In this document: in pieces, positions 27,077 through 36,277 of the stretch
Numbering within the stretch: the first letter of the stretch is position 1
Layout of the letters: each line of letters begins with the position of its first letter
Assembly: GCA_032139905.1 (NCBI GenBank)
Contig: JAQJDB010000003.1
Span: forward strand, 186,001 to 250,000
DNA: 64,000 nucleotides
Source of the DNA: Nitrospira sp. MA-1
Lineage (GTDB): Bacteria; Nitrospirota; Nitrospiria; Nitrospirales; UBA8639
Direction: 5' to 3'
Translations under genes and position numbers: made by a program
The notes under the pieces: generated by a model
The model's input: only the letters and a program-made list of their open reading frames with translations
The model's database searches: none
What the model was told of the DNA's origin: nothing

Positions 27077-29503
27077 ATGAACACCGTCATCGCAAAAACA
27101 GAGAGAACACGATCGCATCCTCCCAGGAGGAAACGAGACGAACCGCCTGACATGGCCCCAACCCGGAAAGTGAGTCTCTCGGTCGGCGGGATGACCTGCG
27201 CCGCCTGCCAAATCCGCGTGCAACGCGCGCTGGACAAGGAACCCGGCGTCCTTCAGGCCTCAGTCAATCTCATGTTGAAATCGGCCGAGGTAACTTACGA
27301 TCCCGGCACCACGAGCGCGGATTCGGTCAGACAGGCCATTACCCAGACCGGGTATAAAGCGGAGATCAATTCCCCCGACCACATGGACCAGGATGAGCAG
27401 GCCCAACAGGAACAGACTCAAGCTCAGGAATTTCGATCATTTCGCAACAAGGCGATTGTCAGCGGGATACTCGGGGTGGTCGCCATGGTGCTCTCCATGC
27501 CGCTCATGAGTTCCGGACCCACACACGCGCACGATGGGGTGACCGATCCGTTCATGCAATGGATTATGGGATGGATGACACCCTTCCTTAGATCATTCGC
27601 CCCCGGGCTCTATTCAGTGGATACGGCTTGGCTCTCGGTAACCCTGCTCGCCATGACCATCTTCGTCATGACCTGGGCAGGCAGGCATTTTTATACGCGG
27701 GCCTGGGCGGCCTTCCGCCACCATTCGGCCGACATGAATACCCTGGTGGCGGTTGGCACCGGGGCAGCCTTTCTCTTCTCCCTTCTGGCCACCCTCGCGC
27801 CGGAGATCTTTCTCAGCCGGGGCATGGCGCCGGAACTCTATTATGAGGCCGTCATCATGATCATTGCGTTGATCCTGACGGGAAATGCCCTTGAATCAAG
27901 AGCCAAGCGCCAAACATCAGCGGCCTTGCGAAAACTCATGACGCTTCAACCCCGAACCGCCCGGATCATCCGGGACGGCCGGGAACGGCAGATTCCGGTG
28001 GAAGAAATGCGAACCGGAGACACGGTGCTGGTCCGCCCAGGGGAACGCATCCCCGTGGATGGCACTTTGCTCGCCGGAACCAGCTCAGTCGACGAATCGA
28101 TGCTGACGGGAGAATCCATGCCCGTCGACAAAAAACCCGGCGATCGCCTGATCGGGGGAACCATGAATACCACCGGCGCGTTTCAATATCACGCCACGAC
28201 TTTGGGCACAGACAGTGTCCTCTCTCGCATTGTGCAACTCATGCGCGAGGCCCAGGGGTCCCGCGCACCAATTCAAAAACTGGCCGACCGTGTCAGCGGA
28301 ATCTTTGTCCCCGTGGTCCTGTCGTTGGCGATTGCCACATTTATGGTGTGGTTTGTCATGGCGGATACTGCCCCTGCGATACGCGCCCTGGTCGCCGCCG
28401 TGTCGGTGCTGATCATCGCCTGCCCCTGTGCAATGGGATTGGCGGTGCCCACAGCCGTCATGGTGGCCACCGGAAAAGGAGCCGAACTGGGCGTACTCAT
28501 TAAAGGTGGAGAAGCGCTCCAACGGGCCAGCCAGGTCACGACCATCGTCATGGACAAAACCGGTACGCTCACCGAAGGACAACCGGCCGTCACCGAAATT
28601 CTCTCCGCCCCCGGCACCACACATTCCTCCCAAGAAATCCTTCGTCTGGTCGCCTCAGTGGAAAGTTCGTCGGAACATCCGCTTGGCCAAGCCATCGTGC
28701 GGCATGCCGCAATCAGGAAAAACTCCTTACTCCCGGTGCACGCGTTTCAAGCGATGACCGGGCGAGGCGCCGTAGGTATGGTTGAGGGACGAAAGGTCGC
28801 AGTAGGGAATCTCGCACTCATGTCTGAGTTGGACATTCAGACCACCGCCATCCAACAGGATGTCGAGCGATTCGCCAGAGAAGGAAAAACCCCCGTGTAT
28901 GTGGCCATCGACGGAATCGTGGCGGCCTTAGTGGCCATCGCGGACCCACTGAAAGCCTCTTCTCGCGAGGTGGTTGACCGCCTGCACCGGCTGGGGTATC
29001 AGGTCACGATGCTCACTGGCGATCACCAACGAACGGCAGAAGCGGTGGCACGAATGGCCGGAATCGCACGGGTGGTGGCGGGTGTCTTACCGGAAGGAAA
29101 GGTGGCGGAAATTACGCGGCTCCAATCGGCAGGAGAAGTCGTCGCCATGGTCGGTGACGGAATGAACGACGCACCCGCCCTCGCCCAAGCGGATATCGGC
29201 ATCGCCATGGGAGCGGGATCCGATATCGCCATTGAGGCCAGCGATGTCGCGCTCATGCGCAATGATCTGCGAGCAGTCGGGTCTGCCATCGAGTTGGCCC
29301 GGCAGACCATGAAGACCATGAAGCAAAATTTATTCTGGGCTTTTATCTATAATGTGGTAGGCATTCCGATTGCGGCCGGTATCCTCTATCCCATCTGGGG
29401 CATTATGCTCAGCCCTATCCTGGCCAGTGCGGCCATGGCCCTAAGCTCAGTCAGTGTCGTCACCAACAGCCTCCGGCTCCGCATGTGGTCGCCGGAGAAC
29501 TGA
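27077..29503 (+). CDS. copA: Copper-translocating P-type ATPase
   Basis: P1B-type ATPase of 808 residues that pumps Cu(I) from the cytoplasm. ATG at 27077 has AAGGAG 6 nt upstream; a start at 27023 is not needed. Order: one N-terminal HMA domain (GGMTCAAC, about residue 40), transmembrane helices, actuator TGES (about 343), CPC membrane metal motif (about 449), phosphorylation DKTGTLTEG (about 492), SEHPLG nucleotide site, MLTGD and [10 protein letters not shown] hinge, and final helix pair. An uncommon His-rich segment ([10 protein letters not shown]) precedes the second helix. Follows copZ, the membrane peptide and a CorE-like sigma. Confidence 0.95.
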   Translation: MNTVIAKTERTRSHPPRRKRDEPPDMAPTRKVSLSVGGMTCAACQIRVQRALDKEPGVLQASVNLMLKSAEVTYDPGTTSADSVRQAITQTGYKAEINSPDHMDQDEQAQQEQTQAQEFRSFRNKAIVSGILGVVAMVLSMPLMSSGPTHAHDGVTDPFMQWIMGWMTPFLRSFAPGLYSVDTAWLSVTLLAMTIFVMTWAGRHFYTRAWAAFRHHSADMNTLVAVGTGAAFLFSLLATLAPEIFLSRGMAPELYYEAVIMIIALILTGNALESRAKRQTSAALRKLMTLQPRTARIIRDGRERQIPVEEMRTGDTVLVRPGERIPVDGTLLAGTSSVDESMLTGESMPVDKKPGDRLIGGTMNTTGAFQYHATTLGTDSVLSRIVQLMREAQGSRAPIQKLADRVSGIFVPVVLSLAIATFMVWFVMADTAPAIRALVAAVSVLIIACPCAMGLAVPTAVMVATGKGAELGVLIKGGEALQRASQVTTIVMDKTGTLTEGQPAVTEILSAPGTTHSSQEILRLVASVESSSEHPLGQAIVRHAAIRKNSLLPVHAFQAMTGRGAVGMVEGRKVAVGNLALMSELDIQTTAIQQDVERFAREGKTPVYVAIDGIVAALVAIADPLKASSREVVDRLHRLGYQVTMLTGDHQRTAEAVARMAGIARVVAGVLPEGKVAEITRLQSAGEVVAMVGDGMNDAPALAQADIGIAMGAGSDIAIEASDVALMRNDLRAVGSAIELARQTMKTMKQNLFWAFIYNVVGIPIAAGILYPIWGIMLSPILASAAMALSSVSVVTNSLRLRMWSPEN

Positions 29504-29966
29504 GCCTCGAAAGTCAACTTGAGGGACACCAGGCAGCCGGGAAGAAACGGACCCGTTTCCTCCCGGCTTTCTACGACAAGGAGACCGTAAAACTCTTGTC
29601 ATCCTAAGTGGAACGAAGGATCTCGCTTAGCCGGTAGATCTACAGAAGACATAGAGCATAGTTCCCGTACTTGGCTTCAGGAAATGGAGCCAACGATTTT
29701 CAGCTCTCACAACATCATTCTGTTTGGCATGTTGTCTCCACATATCTCGAATCCTTTTCAATGGTGTCGACAGGCGATGCCACACAACGGGTTCACTCCT
29801 TTGCCCTCCTCACAAGGCCCGCCATATGTCACGTGTCTAACCTTTTCGTCTTTTTTTCCTTCCCAAACCATATTTTTCCCCTTCTGGCGGAAGCTGAAGA
29901 CCTTCGCCTACCTTGGAAGGTACGCCCATTTGATACAATTATGGGTTACCCCTAATCAGAGCAAAT
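29504..29966. other. Intergenic region
   Basis: About 460 nt between copA and the ligase-associated operon. It holds the copA terminator (29535-29571) and a GTCATCCTAAG-type repeat fragment (about 29597-29645). The remainder is T/C-rich with no gene that I can support; the repair operon promoter should lie near its end. Confidence 0.45.
29535..29571 (+). terminator. Intrinsic terminator after copA
   Basis: Hairpin GCCGGGAAGAAACGG pairing with CCGTTTCCTCCCGGC (one mismatch), followed by TTTCT. Begins about 30 nt after the copA stop. Confidence 0.75.
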
Positions 29967-30983
29967 ATGACTTCTTTCACACCTGAAACCGCATTGATCA
30001 AAATGACCCCCTACGGCCTGTACTGTCCCCAGGGGAGGTTTTACATCGATCCGGTCCGAGGACCGATCGAGCGGGCCGTCATCACCCATGGACATGCCGA
30101 TCATGCCAGAAATGTCGCCGAGACCTACTTCACCACCTTTGGATCGTCACCGATTTTGCAGAAACGTTTGTCCAACGACATTTCTTTGCATACGGTTTCC
30201 TATGGGGAACCATTTACTCTTGGGGAAACCACAGTCAGTTTGCACCCGGCCGGCCATATTTTGGGTTCGGCTCAGGTCCGCGTGGAGCATCAAGGAGAGG
30301 TGTGGGTGGTGACCGGGGATTTCAAACGGGACCACGATCCGACCTGTCAGCCGTTTGAGGTCGTTCCCTGCGATACGTTGATCAGCGAAGCCACGTTTGC
30401 CCTTCCGATTTATCGTTGGCCCCCCGCCGGGCAGGTGGCCCGGGACATCCTGGCGTGGTGGGACGAAAACATCGAACTCCACCAGGTCTCGGTTTTGTTC
30501 TGTTACGCATTGGGGAAGGCACAGCGCGTGTTGGCTGAGCTCAAAAAACTCACCGACCGCAGAGTGTTTCTGCATGGTGCCATCTTACCCATCGTGGATA
30601 TCTATCGAGAAGCGGGCATTCCCATGGTGCCGGCGGAGAAAATCGACCTCCAAAACAAACGGGACTATGCCGGTGAAATGATTCTGGCTCCTCCCGGCGC
30701 GCTGGGATCGCCATGGATGCGACGGTTTAAAGGCGCTCAGACCGGCTTTTGTTCAGGCTGGATGCGGGTACGCGGCAATCGCCGTCGCCGCGGGTATGAT
30801 CGGGGCTTTGTCCTGTCCGATCACGCAGACTGGCCATCGCTGCTGCAAACGTTTGAGGACAGCCGAGCGAGCCGTATCCAACTGCATCATGGGTATTCCG
30901 ATATTTTGGTCCGATACCTCGGAGAGCAGGGCGTGGATGCGATCAGCCTGGGATCACCTTTTGCGGACCTGGAGTCGGGATGA
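29967..30983 (+). CDS. Ligase-associated DNA exonuclease (metallo-beta-lactamase fold)
   Basis: A 338-residue protein of the metallo-beta-lactamase/beta-CASP-like nuclease family that accompanies ATP ligase in bacterial DNA repair operons. The HGHADHA zinc motif is present (ITHGHADHARN) with HPAGHILGSAQ and VTGDFKRD supplying further ligands; DHADW lies near the end. It overlaps the ligase gene by 4 nt (ATGA) and is the first gene of a four-gene operon. Family annotations sometimes call it mRNA 3'-processing factor. Confidence 0.92.
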   Translation: MTSFTPETALIKMTPYGLYCPQGRFYIDPVRGPIERAVITHGHADHARNVAETYFTTFGSSPILQKRLSNDISLHTVSYGEPFTLGETTVSLHPAGHILGSAQVRVEHQGEVWVVTGDFKRDHDPTCQPFEVVPCDTLISEATFALPIYRWPPAGQVARDILAWWDENIELHQVSVLFCYALGKAQRVLAELKKLTDRRVFLHGAILPIVDIYREAGIPMVPAEKIDLQNKRDYAGEMILAPPGALGSPWMRRFKGAQTGFCSGWMRVRGNRRRRGYDRGFVLSDHADWPSLLQTFEDSRASRIQLHHGYSDILVRYLGEQGVDAISLGSPFADLESG

Positions 30984-32596
30984 AACGGTTTGCCAACCTT
31001 TACCGGGCTTTGGATCAGACCACCTCGACAAACGGCAAACTCACAGCCCTGCGCCGGTATTTTGAGTCGGTCCCCCCGGCGGATGCCGCCTGGGCGCTGT
31101 ATTTTCTGTCCGGCCGCCGGTTCAAGCGAAAGGTGGGACCGGCCAACTTGAGGCAATGGATGATCGAGGCCTCGAATCTTCCGGCCTGGTTGGTGGAGGA
31201 AACGTACGCCAGTGTCGGGGACCTGGCTGAAACTGCGGCACTACTGACCGATACCCGAGCGCCAACTTCAATCAAACATTCCCTATCGGAATGGATGGAG
31301 AAAGAAATGCTGGTGTTAGGCATGGAACCTCCTGACCAACAACGACGGCGGATCCAAAGTTGGTGGCAATATCTTGATTACGATACGTGCTATTTGGTGA
31401 ATAAACTCCTGACCGGCTCGCTCCGGGTTGGCGTCTCCCATCTTCTCGTCGCCCGCGCATTAGCCGACAGCGCCAATTTACCGCGGCCGGTCATTCTGCA
31501 CCGGCTGATGGGCCATTGGGAACCGACCCCGCAATTTTATGACCAATTGATCGCTCCGGATGACGGCTCCACCGATCATTCCCGCCCGTACCCTTTTTGC
31601 CTGGCCAGCCCCTTTGAGCAACAGAAAACTCCTCATGAGCTGAAGGCGCAATTGGGCGACTCGCGCGAGTGGTTGGTGGAATGGAAGTGGGATGGCATCC
31701 GAGCTCAACTCTTGCGACGGCCTGGGGCATGTTACATCTGGACCCGCGGAGAAGAACTGGTCACTGATCGCTATCCTGAAGTGAGGGACGCCGCGTATGG
31801 ATTACCTGATGGGACCGTGCTCGACGGAGAAATTCTGGCCTGGTCCGAGGAAACGGGCGTCATGCCCTTTACGATCCTGCAACGCCGGCTTGGCCGCAAG
31901 ACGGTCGGCAAAAAACTGCTGCAGGACATTCCCATTTGTTTCATGGCGTATGACCTCATCGAGCATGAAGGCCAGGACATGCGTCAGCATACGACGACGG
32001 AACGGCGTGCCCTGCTGGACACGCTCCTCGATCAAGCCGGACCGGTCCTGAAAATTTCGCCGCTGCTGTCTGCAGCCAGCTGGGAGGAGGCCGCACAGTT
32101 GCAGACGCAATCGCGGGAACGACTCGTGGAAGGATTGATGTTGAAACACCGGAACGCCATGTATGAAGTCGGGCGTCGGCGCGGACATTGGTGGAAATGG
32201 AAAATCACTCCTCACACCCTTGATACGGTCATGATGTATGCCCAACCGGGCCATGGGCGCCGCGCCAATTTATACACCGACTATACGTTCGGCGTGTGGC
32301 AGGATCAGGAATTGGTTCCGATTGCCAAAGCCTATTCCGGGCTGAGCAATGAGGAAATTTACGAATTAGATAAATGGATACGGCAAAATACCCTGAAACG
32401 ATTCGGGCCCGTGCGCTCCGTGAAACCCGAACAAGTTTTCGAATTGGCCTTCGAGGCGATCAACCGGTCATCCCGCCACAAATCAGGTGTGGCCTTACGG
32501 TTTCCCCGAATTGCCCGATGGCGACGGGACCTTCATCCCAAAGATGCAGACTCGCTTGCCGATGTACATTCCCTGCCGGGGACGGGACAAGCATGA
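30980..32596 (+). CDS. ATP-dependent DNA ligase
   Basis: A 538-residue ATP-dependent DNA ligase of the bacterial LigC/B-type. Adenylation lysine in EWKWDGIRAQL, motif III DGEILAW, motif IV ETGVMPF-type region, and KWK motif V (WWKWKITP). An N-terminal extension of about 200 residues is typical of the ligase-associated type. It should seal nicks alongside, not instead of, the NAD-dependent replicative ligase. Overlaps both neighbours by 4 nt. Confidence 0.94.
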   Translation: MKRFANLYRALDQTTSTNGKLTALRRYFESVPPADAAWALYFLSGRRFKRKVGPANLRQWMIEASNLPAWLVEETYASVGDLAETAALLTDTRAPTSIKHSLSEWMEKEMLVLGMEPPDQQRRRIQSWWQYLDYDTCYLVNKLLTGSLRVGVSHLLVARALADSANLPRPVILHRLMGHWEPTPQFYDQLIAPDDGSTDHSRPYPFCLASPFEQQKTPHELKAQLGDSREWLVEWKWDGIRAQLLRRPGACYIWTRGEELVTDRYPEVRDAAYGLPDGTVLDGEILAWSEETGVMPFTILQRRLGRKTVGKKLLQDIPICFMAYDLIEHEGQDMRQHTTTERRALLDTLLDQAGPVLKISPLLSAASWEEAAQLQTQSRERLVEGLMLKHRNAMYEVGRRRGHWWKWKITPHTLDTVMMYAQPGHGRRANLYTDYTFGVWQDQELVPIAKAYSGLSNEEIYELDKWIRQNTLKRFGPVRSVKPEQVFELAFEAINRSSRHKSGVALRFPRIARWRRDLHPKDADSLADVHSLPGTGQA

Positions 32597-35055
32597 GGAC
32601 AGGCGCACGCATCGACGCGTATTTCAAGACGAAAGGGTGGACCCGATTCCGCTTTCAACGGGAAGCCTGGCGGGCCTATCGCCAAGGGCGGTCTGGGTTG
32701 ATCTATTCCCCGACCGGTAGCGGAAAAACCCTGGCCGCCTGGCTCGGGCCGGTTCGTCGGGCGCTCGAGACCCCCGCCGACAACAAAGGGTTGCAGGTTT
32801 TGTGGATTACTCCTCTGCGCGCGTTAGCCAACGACCTGGCAACGAATCTACGAGATTCGGTCGAGGCCCTGGATCTGCCCTGGCGGGTGGAGATCCGGAC
32901 GGGCGATACCGGCTCTTCCGTCCGTTCCCGACAACGGCAAAAGCCTCCCAACACCCTCATCACCACCCCCGAAAGTTTGTCGTTGCTATTGAGCTACGCC
33001 GAAGCAGACCAATTTTTTTACCGTCTGCATACCGTGATCGTCGACGAATGGCATGAACTCATCGGAACCAAACGCGGGGTTCAGCTTGAGTTGTGTCTGG
33101 CCCGACTTCGAGGCTGGCGGCCGGACCTGCAGACCTGGGGTCTGTCGGCCACACTGGGGAATGTCGATGAGGCGATGGAGGCCTTGCTGGGTCCGCATGG
33201 GGAGGGAATGGTGATCCAGGATTCGCAGACCAAAACGACTCACATTGAGGCGGTCCTCCCGGTCTCAGCCGGAAAATTTCCCTGGAGCGGCCACCTGGGA
33301 CTTCAGCTTCTTCCCCAGGTCATTGAACTTTTGGAAAACAGCAGAACCACCCTGCTGTTTACCAATACGCGGGCGCAGGCCGAACAGTGGGCGGAAGCTC
33401 TTTGTAAAGCCCGGCCCGACTGGACGCCGGTTATCGATCTCCACCATGGATCGATCGATCAGTCCTTGCGTCACCGTATCGAAGAAAAATTGCGGGACGG
33501 GGCCTTGCGCTGCGTGGTGTGCACTTCATCTCTGGACCTTGGGGTGGATTTCAGCCCCGTGGACCAGGTGATTCAGGTGGGAAGTCCGAAGGGCATTGCC
33601 CGCCTGTTACAACGGGCCGGCCGAAGCGGTCATCAACCTGGCGCCGAATCCCGAGTGGTGTGCGTCCCCACCCATGCGTTTGAACTCGTCGAAATCGCCG
33701 CCGCCCGGCATGCGGCGGAAGCCGGCCTTTTGGAATCCCGCCCCCCCCTCCGGTGGTGCCTGGATGTGCTCGCGCAGCATCTCATTACCATCGCCCTGGG
33801 CAGCGGCTTTGAAGCCGGGGCGATGCGGGAAGAAATTGAATCCACGATGGCTTTCGTCGGTCTTCAGAACGCGCAATGGCAATGGGTGTTGGACTTTATC
33901 ACCCGGGGAGGCCAAACGCTGCAGGGCTATCCGCAGTTCCATAAAGTCATCGAGAGCCATGGGGTCTATCGGGTGGAGGATCGACGTATTGCGGCCCACC
34001 ATCGGATGAGTATCGGAACGATCACGAGCAGCACGGCCATGCAGGTCCGGTGGCTACGTGGAGGGCTCCTCGGTCATATTGAAGAGGATTTTATCGCCAA
34101 ACTCAGAAAAAACGATCGCTTTCTCTTTGCCGGCCGACTGGTCAAATTGATGATGGTCCAGGACATGACCGCTTACGTGCAGCATGCAAAGAACGGAGCG
34201 CGAACGGTCCCTCGATGGCAGGGCGGGCGCATGCCGCTCAGTAGTGAGTTGGCCGACAGCGTATTGGCTCTGCTCGGACGTTCCCGAGCGGGGGATGTTC
34301 CCGACCCCGAAATACAGGCCATCGGGGATCTGCTTACCCTCCAAAGCCGCTGGTCTCGCGTCCCCGATCCCTCCATCCTGTTATGTGAGACGGTAAAGGG
34401 ACGGGACGGGGTGAGCATGTTTTGCTACCCCTTCGGCGGGCGGCTGGTGCATGAGGGCCTGGCGACCCTCCTGGCCTACAGGCTGACCCGCCTCCGTCCG
34501 ATGACCTTCAAACTTTCCGTCAACGACTACGGCTTCGAATTATTATCGAAAGAAGACCCCGACCTGGACGAAACGCTTCTTGCAAAGATGTTGACGACCC
34601 AGAATTTGTTGGATGATCTTCACGGGTGTGTGAATACCACGGAACTCGCCCGGCGCCAGTTTCGAGATATCGCGCGCATCGCCGGACTCGTCTTTCAGGG
34701 ATATCCCGGAAAAAGTAAAACCACCAAACAAATTCAGGCCTCGAGCAGTCTCATCTACGATGTATTCACGGCCTATGATCCCCATAACCTGCTACTCGAT
34801 CAAGCGTGGCGCGAGGTATTGGAGAACCAACTTCAATCGGCCCGACTGGCCCGCATCCTCGAGCGCATAGGCACCCAAACCCTCGTTCTGACCCATCCGA
34901 AACGCCTGACGCCCCTGGCCTTTCCCCTCTGGGCCGGGCGAATACAAAGTCAAACGATTTCCAGCGAAACATGGAAGGAACGCGTGCTGAAAATGATTGC
35001 CACGCTGGAGCAGGAATCCCACGAGCGGCCAGGTGCCAGGATGGCACGCGTGTGA
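32593..35055 (+). CDS. Ligase-associated Lhr-type DEXH-box helicase
   Basis: An 820-residue superfamily-2 helicase. ATG at 32593 overlaps the ligase stop. P-loop SPTGSGKT near residue 38, VDEWHEL (DEXH), SATLG, then the RecA2 motif region LDLGVDFSPVDQVIQ and QRAGRSGH. The long C-terminus matches Lhr-core style winged-helix and other domains. Works with the neighbouring nuclease and ligase, probably in repair of damaged or crosslinked DNA; inferred from the conserved operon. Confidence 0.93.
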   Translation: MRTGARIDAYFKTKGWTRFRFQREAWRAYRQGRSGLIYSPTGSGKTLAAWLGPVRRALETPADNKGLQVLWITPLRALANDLATNLRDSVEALDLPWRVEIRTGDTGSSVRSRQRQKPPNTLITTPESLSLLLSYAEADQFFYRLHTVIVDEWHELIGTKRGVQLELCLARLRGWRPDLQTWGLSATLGNVDEAMEALLGPHGEGMVIQDSQTKTTHIEAVLPVSAGKFPWSGHLGLQLLPQVIELLENSRTTLLFTNTRAQAEQWAEALCKARPDWTPVIDLHHGSIDQSLRHRIEEKLRDGALRCVVCTSSLDLGVDFSPVDQVIQVGSPKGIARLLQRAGRSGHQPGAESRVVCVPTHAFELVEIAAARHAAEAGLLESRPPLRWCLDVLAQHLITIALGSGFEAGAMREEIESTMAFVGLQNAQWQWVLDFITRGGQTLQGYPQFHKVIESHGVYRVEDRRIAAHHRMSIGTITSSTAMQVRWLRGGLLGHIEEDFIAKLRKNDRFLFAGRLVKLMMVQDMTAYVQHAKNGARTVPRWQGGRMPLSSELADSVLALLGRSRAGDVPDPEIQAIGDLLTLQSRWSRVPDPSILLCETVKGRDGVSMFCYPFGGRLVHEGLATLLAYRLTRLRPMTFKLSVNDYGFELLSKEDPDLDETLLAKMLTTQNLLDDLHGCVNTTELARRQFRDIARIAGLVFQGYPGKSKTTKQIQASSSLIYDVFTAYDPHNLLLDQAWREVLENQLQSARLARILERIGTQTLVLTHPKRLTPLAFPLWAGRIQSQTISSETWKERVLKMIATLEQESHERPGARMARV

Positions 35056-35750
35056 ACCGGTCATCGCAGATGAAATCCACGCGAACCGGTCATCATCAAG
35101 AACTGGTCATGAACTGCGCGGGGGAAACCCTCATTCTCCATAGTCAACGAGCCCTCTTTCGTCCCGCCACCCGGACATTACTGGTAGCTGATATCCATCT
35201 GGGGAAAGAAGCGGCCTTTGGACGGGCCGGTTTGGCCATGCCGTACGGTATTCACCCCTCCAATCTTCTGCGTCTTTCCCGGCTCATCTCCTGGTGTCGG
35301 CCGGAACAGCTCATCGTGCTCGGCGATTTGATGCACACAGCCCCCGGAGATACCGAGACGTGGCCGGATGAATTTTTAGGATGGGTGAAAACTCATTTGT
35401 CGTTGGACATCGCCGTGATCGCCGGCAACCATGATTGCGTGAAGAGTCAGGGGATGTTCGGTTCGCGGGTCAAGTGGCTGAATGAACCCCATGTCGCGGC
35501 CCCCTTTGCCTATGCCCATCAACCCATGTCTTGTGAGGGACTGTTTACGCTCGCCGGGCATCTCCATCCCACCTTTGTACTTGCCAGCCGTGGAGACCGG
35601 CTCCGGAGCCCGGTCTTCTGGTTTCGGTCCGACTCGGCGGTCCTCCCGGCATTCGGCACGTTCACCGGGGGATACAATATCTCACGCATCCCCGGCGACC
35701 GAATTTTTTTTATCGGTACCGAAGAGATCATTGAAATCCCACCACGCTGA
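35052..35750 (+). CDS. pdeM: Ligase-associated phosphoesterase, PdeM type
   Basis: Calcineurin-like metallophosphoesterase of about 232 residues. Motifs: LLVADIHLGK (DxH), VLGDLMH (GDxxH-like), IAGNHDC (GNHD), and GHLHP (GHxH). GTG at 35052 overlaps the helicase stop as GTGA and keeps the 4-nt overlap seen at the other junctions; ATG at 35070 or 35109 (MNCAGETL) are alternatives, the last matching where family homology begins. It completes the repair operon. Confidence 0.85.
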   Translation: MNRSSQMKSTRTGHHQELVMNCAGETLILHSQRALFRPATRTLLVADIHLGKEAAFGRAGLAMPYGIHPSNLLRLSRLISWCRPEQLIVLGDLMHTAPGDTETWPDEFLGWVKTHLSLDIAVIAGNHDCVKSQGMFGSRVKWLNEPHVAAPFAYAHQPMSCEGLFTLAGHLHPTFVLASRGDRLRSPVFWFRSDSAVLPAFGTFTGGYNISRIPGDRIFFIGTEEIIEIPPR

Positions 35751-35917
35751 ACTGTGAATCAATCCGCTGTTGAAGGCCGTTCACATAAAAGACGATGGGC
35801 AGGGACATATGGACTATGGTGGAGGGAACCTTTCTTCAGGTCTTCAAATACCATTAAAGATGTAGAAGCTCCGCAACCATCAAAAATGGCTGGCTCTTTG
35901 GCATGTCAAACAAAGGA

Positions 35918-36250
35918 TTAGGAATTGGTGGATTCAAAATGATCGGGTCTCAAGACACTGGCATCGAGCACAAATAAACTTCCCGAATGCCGCTCGAGGA
36001 AGGGCTTCAGCGCCGAGAGGATGGGCTCGACCTTATCCTCAGGCACCACAGTCAGGACCATTTGCAAACTGCTCGTATCATTGAACATGAGGTGACCCTT
36101 ATGGTATCCGCTGTGCCCTTTGCCTGAAACATCACTAAAGACGGTATACCCGCTGGCCTTGATTCGATCCAGCACATCGGTGACAAAACGGATATGTTCT
36201 CCTTCAAGAATGATTTTTATCTCTTTCATGGGGTATAGCCTGATGGTCAT
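35918..36250 (-). CDS. PII-like regulator of the inorganic-carbon operon
   Basis: A 110-residue protein of the PII/DUF190-like superfamily, with the short ferredoxin-like fold (KEIKIILEGEHIRFVTDVLDRI ... VLTVVPEDKVEPIL). It lacks the uridylylation T-loop Tyr51 of true GlnB. AAGGAGG precedes the ATG by about 10 nt. It is transcribed after the DabA homologue and belongs to the same cluster, as PII-like proteins often do with DabAB genes. Likely senses an adenine nucleotide or bicarbonate-linked state; inferred. Confidence 0.82.
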   Translation of the reverse strand: MTIRLYPMKEIKIILEGEHIRFVTDVLDRIKASGYTVFSDVSGKGHSGYHKGHLMFNDTSSLQMVLTVVPEDKVEPILSALKPFLERHSGSLFVLDASVLRPDHFESTNS

Positions 36251-36277
36251 AACGTCGCACGCCTCCTTAAAAGGGAA

